Below are positions 26,437-33,671 of a DNA stretch of 64,000 bases, piece after piece; the stretch's first letter is position 1; every line of letters starts with the position of its first letter. Position numbers and translations under genes: made by a program. The notes below the pieces were generated by a model, which ran no database searches, had not been told where the DNA came from, and saw only the letters and a program-made list of their open reading frames with translations. The stretch lies in assembly GCF_900112085.1 (NCBI RefSeq), contig NZ_FOJY01000008.1, positions 68,119-132,118 of the forward strand, given 5' to 3'. The DNA comes from Acetitomaculum ruminis DSM 5522. GTDB taxonomy: Bacteria; Bacillota; Clostridia; Lachnospirales; Lachnospiraceae.

Positions 26437-26479
26437 ATATTCAGATAAAAATGTACACAAATATTTATGTCGATTTTAA

Positions 26480-26562
26480 TTGCATCATCGAGATTACAAC
26501 TACATCATTTCGGGACAAATGATGTAGTTGATGTTGACAATGAGTATATTGAATGATAGCAT
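26480..26562 (+). promoter_or_regulatory. Fic promoter with 13-6-13 palindromic operator
   Basis: TTGCATCAT (26480-26488), then AACTACATCATTT-N6-AAATGATGTAGTT (26498-26529, perfect 13-bp arms), then TTGACA (26534-26539), 17 bp, TAGCAT (26557-26562). A second operator of identical geometry is at 33273. Confidence 0.65.
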
Positions 26563-26619
26563 TAAATTGCATCATATACACGATTTTGAGTAAGTTGATG
26601 TATAAATGAGGATATTAAA

Positions 26620-27678
26620 ATGAGAACATTTGATTATAGTAATAAATGGAAAAAACTTTTAACTCCTGATATAGTAGCTCTTCTTACACAGATTCATGAA
26701 TATAAAGGAGAGCAGACTTTGTTTGTTGAAGCTAAAGCAGATGCATTGACAAGGCTTGTAGAGATTGCCAAGATTCAAAGTACTGAGGCTTCAAACAAGA
26801 TTGAAGGTATCTACACTTCCGATGCAAGATTGAAGGCACTTGTAAAGGATAAGACCACGCCTAAGACGAGGAACGAGCGAGAGATTGCCGGATACAGGGA
26901 TGTACTTAATACAATCCATGAGAGTCATGATTACATCTCGATAAGACCGAATATGATCCTTCAGCTTCATAGAGATTTATATAAATTTGAAGGTTATGAT
27001 ATCGGAGGAAAGTATAAAGCAGCGGATAATATCATTGAGGAAGAGGATGAACAGGGCAACAAATTTGTAAGATTCAGACCGGTCCCTTCATGGGAAACGC
27101 CCGAGGCAATCGAGAATCTTTGTAATGAATTTGACAAAGCTCTCGGAACCGGAACAATAGATCCACTGCTTTTGATACCGATGTTTATATTGGATTTCCT
27201 TTGCATCCATCCGTTTAATGACGGCAACGGAAGAATGAGTAGACTGCTCACGCTGCTGATGTTATACAGAGCTGGATACATCGTAGGTAAGTATATCAGT
27301 ATAGAACATCTGATAGAAAAGACTAAGACATCATATTATGAGTGCCTGCAGGAAAGCTCTCTTAACTGGCATGAGGAAGAGAATAATTATGTTCCGTTTG
27401 TACAGTATATGCTTGGTGTTGTAGTGGCCGCATACAGAGACTTCTCTGACAGGGTAGAAACTTTGGTTACAAGCGGCCTTTCAAAGCCGGAGCGTGTGGC
27501 TGAACTGATTAAGAACACCTATGGCGAGATCACGAAGTCACAGATCATGGAGAAATGCCCTGACATAAGCCGCATAACTGTTGAAAGGGCACTGTCAGAA
27601 CTTCTGTCATCGGAAAGCATAATAAAGATTGGTGGCGGTAGATATACAAAATACGTTTGGAACAGATATAAGGAATAA
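26620..27678 (+). CDS. Fic family protein, class II (self-inhibited), with C-terminal winged helix
   Basis: 352 aa. N-terminal inhibitory helix S58-N-K-I-E62-G63 of the (S/T)xxxE(G/N) type, Fic core with intact HPFNDGNGR at 197-205, and a C-terminal HTH/winged-helix region (KSQIMEKCPDISRITVERALSELL). Catalytically complete AMP-transferase-like enzyme that would need release of the Glu finger. It has its own promoter with a large palindrome; its winged helix might bind it. GAGGATATTAAA precedes the ATG. A close relative is at 44743. Confidence 0.92.
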   Translation: MRTFDYSNKWKKLLTPDIVALLTQIHEYKGEQTLFVEAKADALTRLVEIAKIQSTEASNKIEGIYTSDARLKALVKDKTTPKTRNEREIAGYRDVLNTIHESHDYISIRPNMILQLHRDLYKFEGYDIGGKYKAADNIIEEEDEQGNKFVRFRPVPSWETPEAIENLCNEFDKALGTGTIDPLLLIPMFILDFLCIHPFNDGNGRMSRLLTLLMLYRAGYIVGKYISIEHLIEKTKTSYYECLQESSLNWHEEENNYVPFVQYMLGVVVAAYRDFSDRVETLVTSGLSKPERVAELIKNTYGEITKSQIMEKCPDISRITVERALSELLSSESIIKIGGGRYTKYVWNRYKE

Positions 27679-27790
27679 AGGAGCATTCTTGTAATTCATA
27701 AATAGCGCCAATTGAATAAAAAGAGACCTATCGATAAGATATAGGTACATCTTGACGGATGAAAATACCAAATCAAACCGGAGGTCTCAC

Positions 27791-28031
27791 ATGAATTATA
27801 CACAGAATGAAAAAAATCGAACAAGTAACAGACACAACACTGGTAATCTGCGTAGATGTCGGAAGCCAGCTCCATTATGCCAGAGCCTTTGATAACAGAG
27901 GCAAGGAGCTTACAAAAAGGGTCCTATCGTTTCAAAACAGTATTGAAGGATTTAATACCTTCAATCAATGGGAAGAGAAGATCAGGATGGAGAATGATAA
28001 GACCGAAGTTATGATAGGCTGCGAGCCTACC
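27791..28031 (+). pseudogene. IS110-family transposase, N-terminal fragment with frameshift
   Basis: Starts MNYTQNEK, shifts frame in the run of A near 27808-27815, then reads EQVTDTTLVICVDVGSQLHY (DEDD-type RuvC-like start, first Asp present) to GCEPTG, where normal IS110 proteins continue HYW. At that point the sequence switches to the 3' end of an integrase gene. A short inverted pair GAGACCT/AGGTCTC flanks the leader. Inactive. Confidence 0.8.
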
Positions 28032-28117
28032 GGATTACATATTACTATGCACATCTTTTTCCTGGCGTGCAGGAGGAAATATCAGAGAGGTTGGATCAAG
28101 AAAGAAAATTGATTTGA
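28032..28117 (+). pseudogene. Integrase 3'-end remnant
   Basis: Reads ITYYYAHLFPGVQEE and ISERLDQERKLI to a TGA, matching the last part of the integrase at 21793 (ITYYYAHLFPGVQEE, IADRLDKERRED), including the catalytic Tyr. It is joined to the IS110 fragment at GGATTACATATTAC. This shows that the second unit once had the same integrase. Confidence 0.85.
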
Positions 28118-28170
28118 TTACAGTAAAGTGTTAACAAAGATTTTTTTGATTGTCATTGACTCGCGACCAA

Positions 28171-28208
28171 CTCACGACTGAAATATAGTAGGGAGTCAGT
28201 CGTGAGTT
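28171..28208. other. Inverted repeat between integrase remnant and regulator promoter
   Basis: ACTCACGACTG...CAGTCGTGAGT, 11-bp arms, no T-run. Absent from element 1, where the integrase and promoter overlap directly. Confidence 0.4.
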
Positions 28209-28248
28209 TATTGAAAATGAAGGAAAATGCAAGCGATGAATAATTCTA

Positions 28249-28285
28249 TTGACAGTGCTATTTTGTGAGATTATAATTACGTATA
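28249..28285 (+). promoter_or_regulatory. Consensus promoter for regulator pair, copy B
   Basis: TTGACA (28249-28254), 17 bp, TATAAT (28272-28277), then TACGTATATACG, the counterpart of the copy A operator with its outer bases changed. The -35 to -10 layout is preserved although the surrounding sequence differs. Confidence 0.75.
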
Positions 28286-28327
28286 TACGGACGATAAACG
28301 ATATACCGAAGGAGAGGGCGCGAGTTT

Positions 28328-28771
28328 ATGGTGTTTCCAGAAATCGCTATCAACGAATTGATTGCAAAACTTGAAACAGAAGACTTTTATAAGGAATACG
28401 GAAATCCGGTCAGGTGTAAGATATTCGATACGGACAAAATCCTCTTATCTTTTGATTTGTATGAGCGACTGTTTGGTAAAGTTAATATTGACCAGGAAAA
28501 AACAATAGAAATGGATGACCTTATCAGGGCGTTGGTACTGCAAAGATTGGTTGAAAATCCAATAAGAGTTACTGATACAGGGGATGGATATTCTTTTTCT
28601 ATGGAGGAAGAAATCTATGAATACATAAATCGATTTTCTTTGAAAGAGTATGGGCATACACTTGAAGAATTTACCACGCATTATTTTGAGTGGATAGCTG
28701 CATGCCCGGAGGAGTTTCGGGCGTGGTTAGAACACAATATGATGGAGCGAGGAACAGAAAATGACAATTAG
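28328..28771 (+). CDS. Conserved element protein, 147 aa, copy B
   Basis: Paralogue of the protein at 22958, same length, sharing CKIFDTD, LSFDLYERLFGKV, FEWIAACPEEF and the terminal ENDN. Overlaps the following XRE start by 11 bp exactly as in copy A. Function unknown. The number of substitutions says that the two units are not a recent duplication but separate members of a family. Confidence 0.75.
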   Translation: MVFPEIAINELIAKLETEDFYKEYGNPVRCKIFDTDKILLSFDLYERLFGKVNIDQEKTIEMDDLIRALVLQRLVENPIRVTDTGDGYSFSMEEEIYEYINRFSLKEYGHTLEEFTTHYFEWIAACPEEFRAWLEHNMMERGTENDN

Positions 28772-29093
28772 TGAACGTATTTTTATACTGATAGAAGAAC
28801 GTGAAATGAAGCAGGGAGATTTTTCAAAAGCTACTGGTATTGCACAAAGTACTATTAGTGATTGGAAACGAAAGAAAACGAATCCTTCAGCGGATAAGAT
28901 AATGATTATTTGTAAGGTGTTAAAAGTAACGCCCTATGAATTGTTGCAGGACACGGTTCAAGCTGTTGAGGAACTGGATTATCGAGTGGTTACAAAAGGT
29001 ACGAAGGAGTATGATCTTTTGATAGAAATGGAAAATCTTAAGAATTCACAAAAGGAAAGATTACTGGGATATATAGAAGCTTTAAAACATTAG
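28761..29093 (+). CDS. XRE-family regulator, copy B
   Basis: 110 aa, HTH_3 at about 4-62. Nearly identical to copy A over the recognition region (IAQSTISDWKRKKTNPSADK), differing mainly in the first 20 residues and the tail. Probably binds the same core operator, so the two units may cross-regulate. Confidence 0.9.
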   Translation: MTISERIFILIEEREMKQGDFSKATGIAQSTISDWKRKKTNPSADKIMIICKVLKVTPYELLQDTVQAVEELDYRVVTKGTKEYDLLIEMENLKNSQKERLLGYIEALKH

Positions 29094-29127
29094 GGCGTCG
29101 TGGGAAGTGTAATGATGAGGTAAAATT

Positions 29128-29355
29128 ATGGTGGAACGGGACAAGGCAGTGCTTAATATGCAATTGACTTTGATACCAATACTATCAAAGGCTTGGAATA
29201 AATCTTATTCTGAGCTCTCTGATATTTTTAAAGAGTATGATGTGTTAGGGTATATTGATGTATGTTATGAAAATTATAATTCTACCGGAAACCGAGGTAT
29301 TATCGAAGACATACAGGATTATATAGAAATGCAGGGCGGTAAATTGGATGAATAA
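29128..29355 (+). CDS. DUF3791 family protein
   Basis: 75 aa small helical protein matching DUF3791 (ELSDIFKEYDVLGYIDVCYE, IIEDIQDYIE). In many Firmicutes it stands next to a DUF3990 protein, suggesting a toxin-antitoxin-like pair; no DUF3990 gene is here and the neighbour instead is the YhcG-type nuclease, which starts 8 bp inside this gene. Weak RBS (GAGGTAAAATT). Confidence 0.8.
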   Translation: MVERDKAVLNMQLTLIPILSKAWNKSYSELSDIFKEYDVLGYIDVCYENYNSTGNRGIIEDIQDYIEMQGGKLDE

Positions 29356-30517
29356 AAAAGTAATGTGCAAAAATGAACAATGCAAATGCGGATGCTCTGA
29401 TTTTGCAGACGGTGTTTGCAAATTTGAAAGTACGAGGTGTTCTATGGGAAAAGAAAAAACGTTTGCTGTACTTGCGAATGATATAAAGGATATAAATGTT
29501 AGGGCTGGAAATGCTGCGAAAGGCGCAGTAAATCAGCTTATGACTTTAAGGAATTGGGCTATAGGCTATTATATTGTCGAGTATGAACAGGGTGGCAGGG
29601 ATAGAGCAGAATATGGCAGTAACCTTATGGAAAATCTTGAAAAGAGTATCAATGATAAGGGCATGAATGTGACTCTTTTTAAGGCATGCAGACAGTTTTA
29701 TCAGACATACCCTCAGATTCGTTCGACAGTGTCGAACGAATTCGGAGTGCTTGTTGATAGTCAAAAAAGTTCGACAGTGTCGAACGAATTTATCACAAAT
29801 CCGGAATTACTTGTAAAAAGGTTGTCGTTCTCACATATCAGGGAAATTATGGTACTTGAAGATGAGTTTGAGCGATTCTTTTATGAAACGCAATGCATAA
29901 AATGCGGATGGAGCGTAAGGGAGCTTCGTAGACAGATAAAGACAAACTTGTATTTCAGATCAGGAGTAAGTAAAAATCCCAAGGAACTATTAAAACTGTC
30001 TGAAGATAATCCGGAAGGATATGCGCTTTCAATCAAGGATCCATTTACATTTGAATTTTTAGGGCTTGACGCAAGCGGATCTTTGAATGAATCTGAATTA
30101 GAACAGGCGCTTATAGATCATTTGCAGGAATTCATGCTGGAACTGGGCGAGGGTTTCTGTTTTGAAGCAAGACAGAAGAGAATTGTTATTGACAATAAGT
30201 ACTACTTCATTGATCTTGTGTTTTATAATCGTCTACTTCACTGTAATGTGATAGTAGAACTCAAAAATGATGAGTTCAAACATGAAGATCTTGGACAGCT
30301 AAATGCTTATGTGGGATACTACAAAGCCAATGAAATGATTGAGGGAGATAATCCTCCGGTGGGCATATTGTTATGCACGGACAAAGGAGCACAGATGGTA
30401 GAATACGCTTTATCGGGGATGGATAACCAACTGTTTGTATCTACATATATGTTGCATCTTCCTGATAAGCAGAAACTGGAAGAATTTCTAAGAAAAGAAC
30501 TGGAAGAAATAGAATAA
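29348..30517 (+). CDS. YhcG/DUF1016 PD-(D/E)XK nuclease with Cys-rich N-terminal extension
   Basis: 389 aa. Residues 1-33 hold eight Cys (CKNEQCKCGCSDF, then three more) in a possible zinc knuckle not usual in this family. Then the DUF1016 N-terminal helical domain (to about 195) and the nuclease domain (about 200-380) with D289 (FIDLVFYN) and E304-L-K306 (VIVELKN), the PD-(D/E)XK signature. The peptide STVSNEF occurs twice near residues 130-150, each encoded by the palindrome TTCGACAGTGTCGAA. Cargo of element 2, coupled to DUF3791. Possibly a defence nuclease. Confidence 0.9.
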   Translation: MNKKVMCKNEQCKCGCSDFADGVCKFESTRCSMGKEKTFAVLANDIKDINVRAGNAAKGAVNQLMTLRNWAIGYYIVEYEQGGRDRAEYGSNLMENLEKSINDKGMNVTLFKACRQFYQTYPQIRSTVSNEFGVLVDSQKSSTVSNEFITNPELLVKRLSFSHIREIMVLEDEFERFFYETQCIKCGWSVRELRRQIKTNLYFRSGVSKNPKELLKLSEDNPEGYALSIKDPFTFEFLGLDASGSLNESELEQALIDHLQEFMLELGEGFCFEARQKRIVIDNKYYFIDLVFYNRLLHCNVIVELKNDEFKHEDLGQLNAYVGYYKANEMIEGDNPPVGILLCTDKGAQMVEYALSGMDNQLFVSTYMLHLPDKQKLEEFLRKELEEIE

Positions 30518-31025
30518 CAGTATGCTATTTGGTATAATGGATATGCTTACTCGGGGGAGGAGAAAGGAGCAGCAGGTATCAGGCAATTAGAAAATTGATA
30601 CCTTTTTGATACCTTTTCACTTAAAACTCACGAAAATGAAATAGAAAGACACGGGGAAAATCCCCCAAAATAAACGATTTTGCAATGACAAGTAACCAGT
30701 GACAAGGATGAAATTCTTGAGATGGAGTAAGCTTAGTGTCCAAGGGCAAAGCAGATTATCCTCCCAGAGGTAAACTGTCTTATCCTGAAAGAATAAAATA
30801 AAACAATAGTAACAGACCTTGTGAAAGATCACTAAACTGTCTTTCCAAGGTCTGTTCTTTTGTTTATTAATCCTTGTAGTATAAGGCGTTGATGGGATTT
30901 ATGACTCTTGTTTGAGAGTATTTTACAGATAACCATAAAGAAGTATTATGGGTACTCTTTATCTATGGATGGAGGATAAGCTGCTTTGCCCTTTGGAGGA
31001 TAAAGTATGTTGCCCAGGGATAGTA
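30518..31025. repeat. Conserved ~500-bp element end, copy B
   Basis: Homologous to 25848-26360. Carries GGTATCA (30575), TGATACC (30596, 30607), core GAGATGGAGTAA (30719-30730), the TTATCCT/AGGATAA repeats, the 24-bp inverted repeat, and the terminator. Homology begins just after the cargo stop codon in both units. Confidence 0.85.
30811..30865 (+). terminator. Terminator in conserved end, copy B
   Basis: AACAGACCTTG...CAAGGTCTGTT plus CTTTTGTTT. Confidence 0.75.
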
Positions 31026-31211
31026 TTATCGCTGGAAACAGGCATAAATAGGGGATTTTTAAATTGTCTGGTTGCAAAATGGTCGCAATAATCAGCAGTT
31101 TAATATCCTGTCTCATTTTGACCTGTTTTGTCTCGTCTCGTCCGACATTGGACATATACGCGGGAAAATAATAGTGATAATATTAAGATAGAAAAAGTAA
31201 AGGCATTTAAG

Positions 31212-31250
31212 ATGCGTGAGAAGAATTGATTTTCTTTCCACGCATTTTTT
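31212..31250 (+). terminator. Terminator before xis
   Basis: ATGCGTG...CACGCAT followed by TTTTTT, nested in an outer AGGCAT/ATGCCT pair. Confidence 0.65.
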
Positions 31251-31381
31251 ATGCCTATTTTTTATGCACAGATTTAAGCAAGTTTAAGGAGGTGGTGGAA
31301 TAAATATATGCGTGTTCAGGATTGTTATTCGGTAAAGATATCAATATTAAGCTAAATGAAAATGGAAAGGAGATTTTACTT

Positions 31382-31576
31382 ATGGAAATCACAAATACAA
31401 AGCCAATGTATGTAGGAGTTGATGAAGTGTGTGCTGACTGGGAAGTATCCAGAAGTAAAGGCTATGCCATTATCAAACAACTTTCAGATCAGATGAAAGC
31501 GGAGAATCCCAAACTTCTTACAATGGCAGGTAAGATCAATCGTTTTTACTACGAAGAAGCATGTATGAGAAAATGA
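31382..31576 (+). CDS. xis: Excisionase-like small DNA-binding protein
   Basis: 64 aa with a winged-helix/MerR-like motif (YVGVDEVCADWEVSRSKGYA) typical of Xis proteins of ICEs and small integrative elements; it stands directly before the integrase, 13 bp away. AAAGGAG lies upstream of ATG 31382. Xis bends the arm region to favour excision. Elements 1 and 2 have no such gene. Confidence 0.78.
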   Translation: MEITNTKPMYVGVDEVCADWEVSRSKGYAIIKQLSDQMKAENPKLLTMAGKINRFYYEEACMRK

Positions 31577-31589
31577 AGGGAGGAAAACT

Positions 31590-32672
31590 ATGTCAGTAAG
31601 TAAAGATGAGGCTATGGGTACCTGGACGATTTATTCCAGGTACAACAATTGGCAAAATAAAACAAAAGTCCTCTATAAAAGAGGATTTAAGACAAAGCGA
31701 GAGGCGCTAGAGTATGAGCGAAAATTCTTGCTGCAGAAGTCTAAGAATCTCAATATGGGATTTACGGAATTTGTGGAGACTTATTTTAATGATATCGGCC
31801 CAAGAATCAAATATAATACGAGGCTCACCAAGGAACATGCTTTTTGCACCAAGATTATTCCATATTTCGAGGATAAGGCTTTTTCCGATATTACACCGAC
31901 GGATGTGATTCAGTGGCAGAATACGATATTACATATGGAAGACGAGGAAGGAAAGCGTTATCAACCAACTTATCTTAGGTCTATTTCGGCACAGTTGTCG
32001 GCCCTTTTTAATCATGCGGTAAGGTACTATGGCTTGAAGGATAATCCGGTAAAGATTGCTGGCTCTATGGGCTCATCCAAGGCAAAAGAGATGTTGTTTT
32101 GGACAAGAGAAGAGTATCAGATGTTTAAAGAAGCTATGAAGAAAAAGCCGGTTTCTTATTATGCTTTTGAAATACTATACTGGTGTGGAATTCGTTGTGG
32201 CGAGTTGTTGGCTCTAACGAAAGGTGACTTTGATTTAGAGAAAAAGACCTTAACGATTAATAAGTCTTTGCAGCAGTTAAAGGGTGAAATCTATGTTACT
32301 GATCCGAAAACACAAAAGAGTAATCGCGTGATTGATCTGCCGGACTTTTTATGCGATGAGATGGAGGATTACTTTTCCATGCTTTATAAATGTGATGATG
32401 ATACCAGATTCTTTAATATATCAAAATCCTATCTTCATCATGAGATAGATCGTGGTGTCAGGGAGACAGGGGTGAAGAGGATATGTATTCATGATTTGAG
32501 ACATAGTCATGTGGCACATCTTATTGAGCTTGGTTTTTCTCCCGTGGAGATAGCTGACAGATTAGGTCATGAGAGCATATCGGTTACGATGACATATTCT
32601 CATCTGTACCCATCGAAGCAACGTAAGATGGCAGATAGGCTCAATCAGGATTATGAGAGAATGGAGAATTAA
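31590..32672 (+). CDS. int: Tyrosine recombinase/integrase of element 3
   Basis: 360 aa, same architecture as the integrase at 21793 but clearly diverged. Catalytic residues R202 (CGIRCGELL), H301/R304 (HDLRHSH) and Y336 (TMTYSHLYP). AGGGAGGAAAAC precedes the ATG. The shared core but different arm-like repeats fit a second integrase specific for the same guaA target. Confidence 0.93.
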   Translation: MSVSKDEAMGTWTIYSRYNNWQNKTKVLYKRGFKTKREALEYERKFLLQKSKNLNMGFTEFVETYFNDIGPRIKYNTRLTKEHAFCTKIIPYFEDKAFSDITPTDVIQWQNTILHMEDEEGKRYQPTYLRSISAQLSALFNHAVRYYGLKDNPVKIAGSMGSSKAKEMLFWTREEYQMFKEAMKKKPVSYYAFEILYWCGIRCGELLALTKGDFDLEKKTLTINKSLQQLKGEIYVTDPKTQKSNRVIDLPDFLCDEMEDYFSMLYKCDDDTRFFNISKSYLHHEIDRGVRETGVKRICIHDLRHSHVAHLIELGFSPVEIADRLGHESISVTMTYSHLYPSKQRKMADRLNQDYERMEN

Positions 32673-32675
32673 TCT

Positions 32676-33062
32676 ATGAGTGCTAGTAAAGAACATGGGA
32701 AAATATACAGGCGGGATACTTTGCTTAAGAATACAAAACCGAAAAAGAAGGATGAGAAAAAACGAAAGAAGTCTGCATGTGTCAATTTTAGAGTGACGCC
32801 TGAAGAGAAAGAAATCATATTTAACAGGATAAGGCTTTCAGGACTGAAGATCCAGGATTACGTAGCGCAAAGCTGCATGTACAATCAGATTTATGTTGTC
32901 GGAAATATCAAAACTTTTGATGCTATCAGAAACGAGATGAAGACAATTGATGAACATCTGATGTCGCTCAAATCTGTGGATGAGCTTGAATTGGAAAAGC
33001 TGGAAAGTCTTAGAATGATCCTTGAAATCGTGGATGGATTTTATAAAAATAGTGATTCATAG
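32676..33062 (+). CDS. MobC-like plasmid mobilisation (relaxosome accessory) protein
   Basis: 128 aa: basic N-terminus (KPKKKDEKKRKKSACVNFRV), ribbon-helix-helix region VNFRVTPEEKEIIFNRIRLSG, and QDYVAQSCM, as in Firmicutes MobC-type proteins that bind oriT with a relaxase. It starts 4 bp after int. No relaxase is in the window, so the element would depend on another element's relaxase, or the gene has been lost. Confidence 0.75.
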   Translation: MSASKEHGKIYRRDTLLKNTKPKKKDEKKRKKSACVNFRVTPEEKEIIFNRIRLSGLKIQDYVAQSCMYNQIYVVGNIKTFDAIRNEMKTIDEHLMSLKSVDELELEKLESLRMILEIVDGFYKNSDS

Positions 33063-33065
33063 AAA

Positions 33066-33256
33066 TGGTGCAAAGCGTAATAAAGCTCGTTTACGAGCGC
33101 AGCCAGATTTGAAAAATCTGTTCAAAGGGGATTGTGGAAAATCTCCACAACGTGCATAGTTGTACAAGAGTACACTGCTCGCGACTTTGGATAAAGTAGT
33201 GAAGGTAGTGTTGGCCTCGGGGATTTTAGTGATTCCGGAGGCCTCTTTTTTATTTG
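33066..33256 (+). other. Hairpin-rich region after mobC: possible oriT or structured RNA
   Basis: In order: GCTCGT-TT-ACGAGC, CAGATTT/AAATCTG, TGTGGA-N5-TCCACA, GTTGTAC-N4-GTACAC, and a terminator with outer stem GGCCTC...GAGGCC (33213-33243) plus TCTTTTTT. Dense stem-loops beside mobC suit an origin of transfer; the closing terminator suits an RNA. Confidence 0.45.
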
Positions 33257-33304
33257 CATCATTTAAGAGGGTAATAATATCATTTGGGTGAAAATGATAT
33301 TATT
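33254..33304 (+). promoter_or_regulatory. 13-6-13 palindromic operator upstream of the AIPR locus
   Basis: TTGCATCAT (33254-33262) followed by AATAATATCATTT-N6-AAATGATATTATT (33273-33304). Same arm length, loop length, inner half ATCATTT/AAATGAT and upstream 9-mer as at 26480-26529. Confidence 0.65.
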
Positions 33305-33447
33305 GAAATCAATGTAATAAATCATGGGAAATCAAGAAATTGATTTACGCCATTTTATACGTCAAAACGATTGATGATGTTCGAGGCTTGGAGTATAATA
33401 TATTATGTTGTAATGGCCATATCGCGTAAGCGCGAGAGGTAAGAAAT

Positions 33448-33647
33448 ATGGGGTTTTTATCAATAACTCAAACGGCAGAAAAGTGGGGCTATCAGGAAGA
33501 CGAATTCAGATTCTATGCAGTCAGTGAAGAATTCCGGCAGCAACAAAAATCGGATTGTATTGGGCAATACCTGATGATGCGGTTAAGCCAAAGGATGAGA
33601 GAATAAAAGCTGCGAAATATATCAAATCAAAAAATACTGATGAATAG
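33448..33647 (+). pseudogene. Small helix-turn-helix protein, frameshifted
   Basis: Starts MGFLSITQTAEKWG, typical of a short clostridial excisionase/HTH protein, then loses frame; the last part reads LYWAIPDDAVKPKDERIKAA and KYIKSKNTDE in another frame, the usual ending of that family. A disruption near 33490-33560 explains it. Confidence 0.75.
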
Positions 33648-33671
33648 AAAATGCTATTGGAGGATAAATAA

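Larger units (their letters stand above)
26053..30730 (+). mobile_element. Integrated element 2 (integrase lost; Fic, IS110 scar, DUF3791-YhcG cargo)
   Basis: Lies between cores at 26053 (GAGATGGAATAA) and 30719 (GAGATGGAGTAA). Its integrase is reduced to the last codons (28032-28117). The promoter, 147-aa/XRE pair and 500-bp end are homologous to element 1, but the cargo is different. It could not excise by itself. Confidence 0.55.

Noticed and set aside
26282-26479. 65-aa open frame in the conserved element end
   Set aside because: Not preserved in copy B at 30950-31150, no RBS, and it overlaps repeat words and a terminator.
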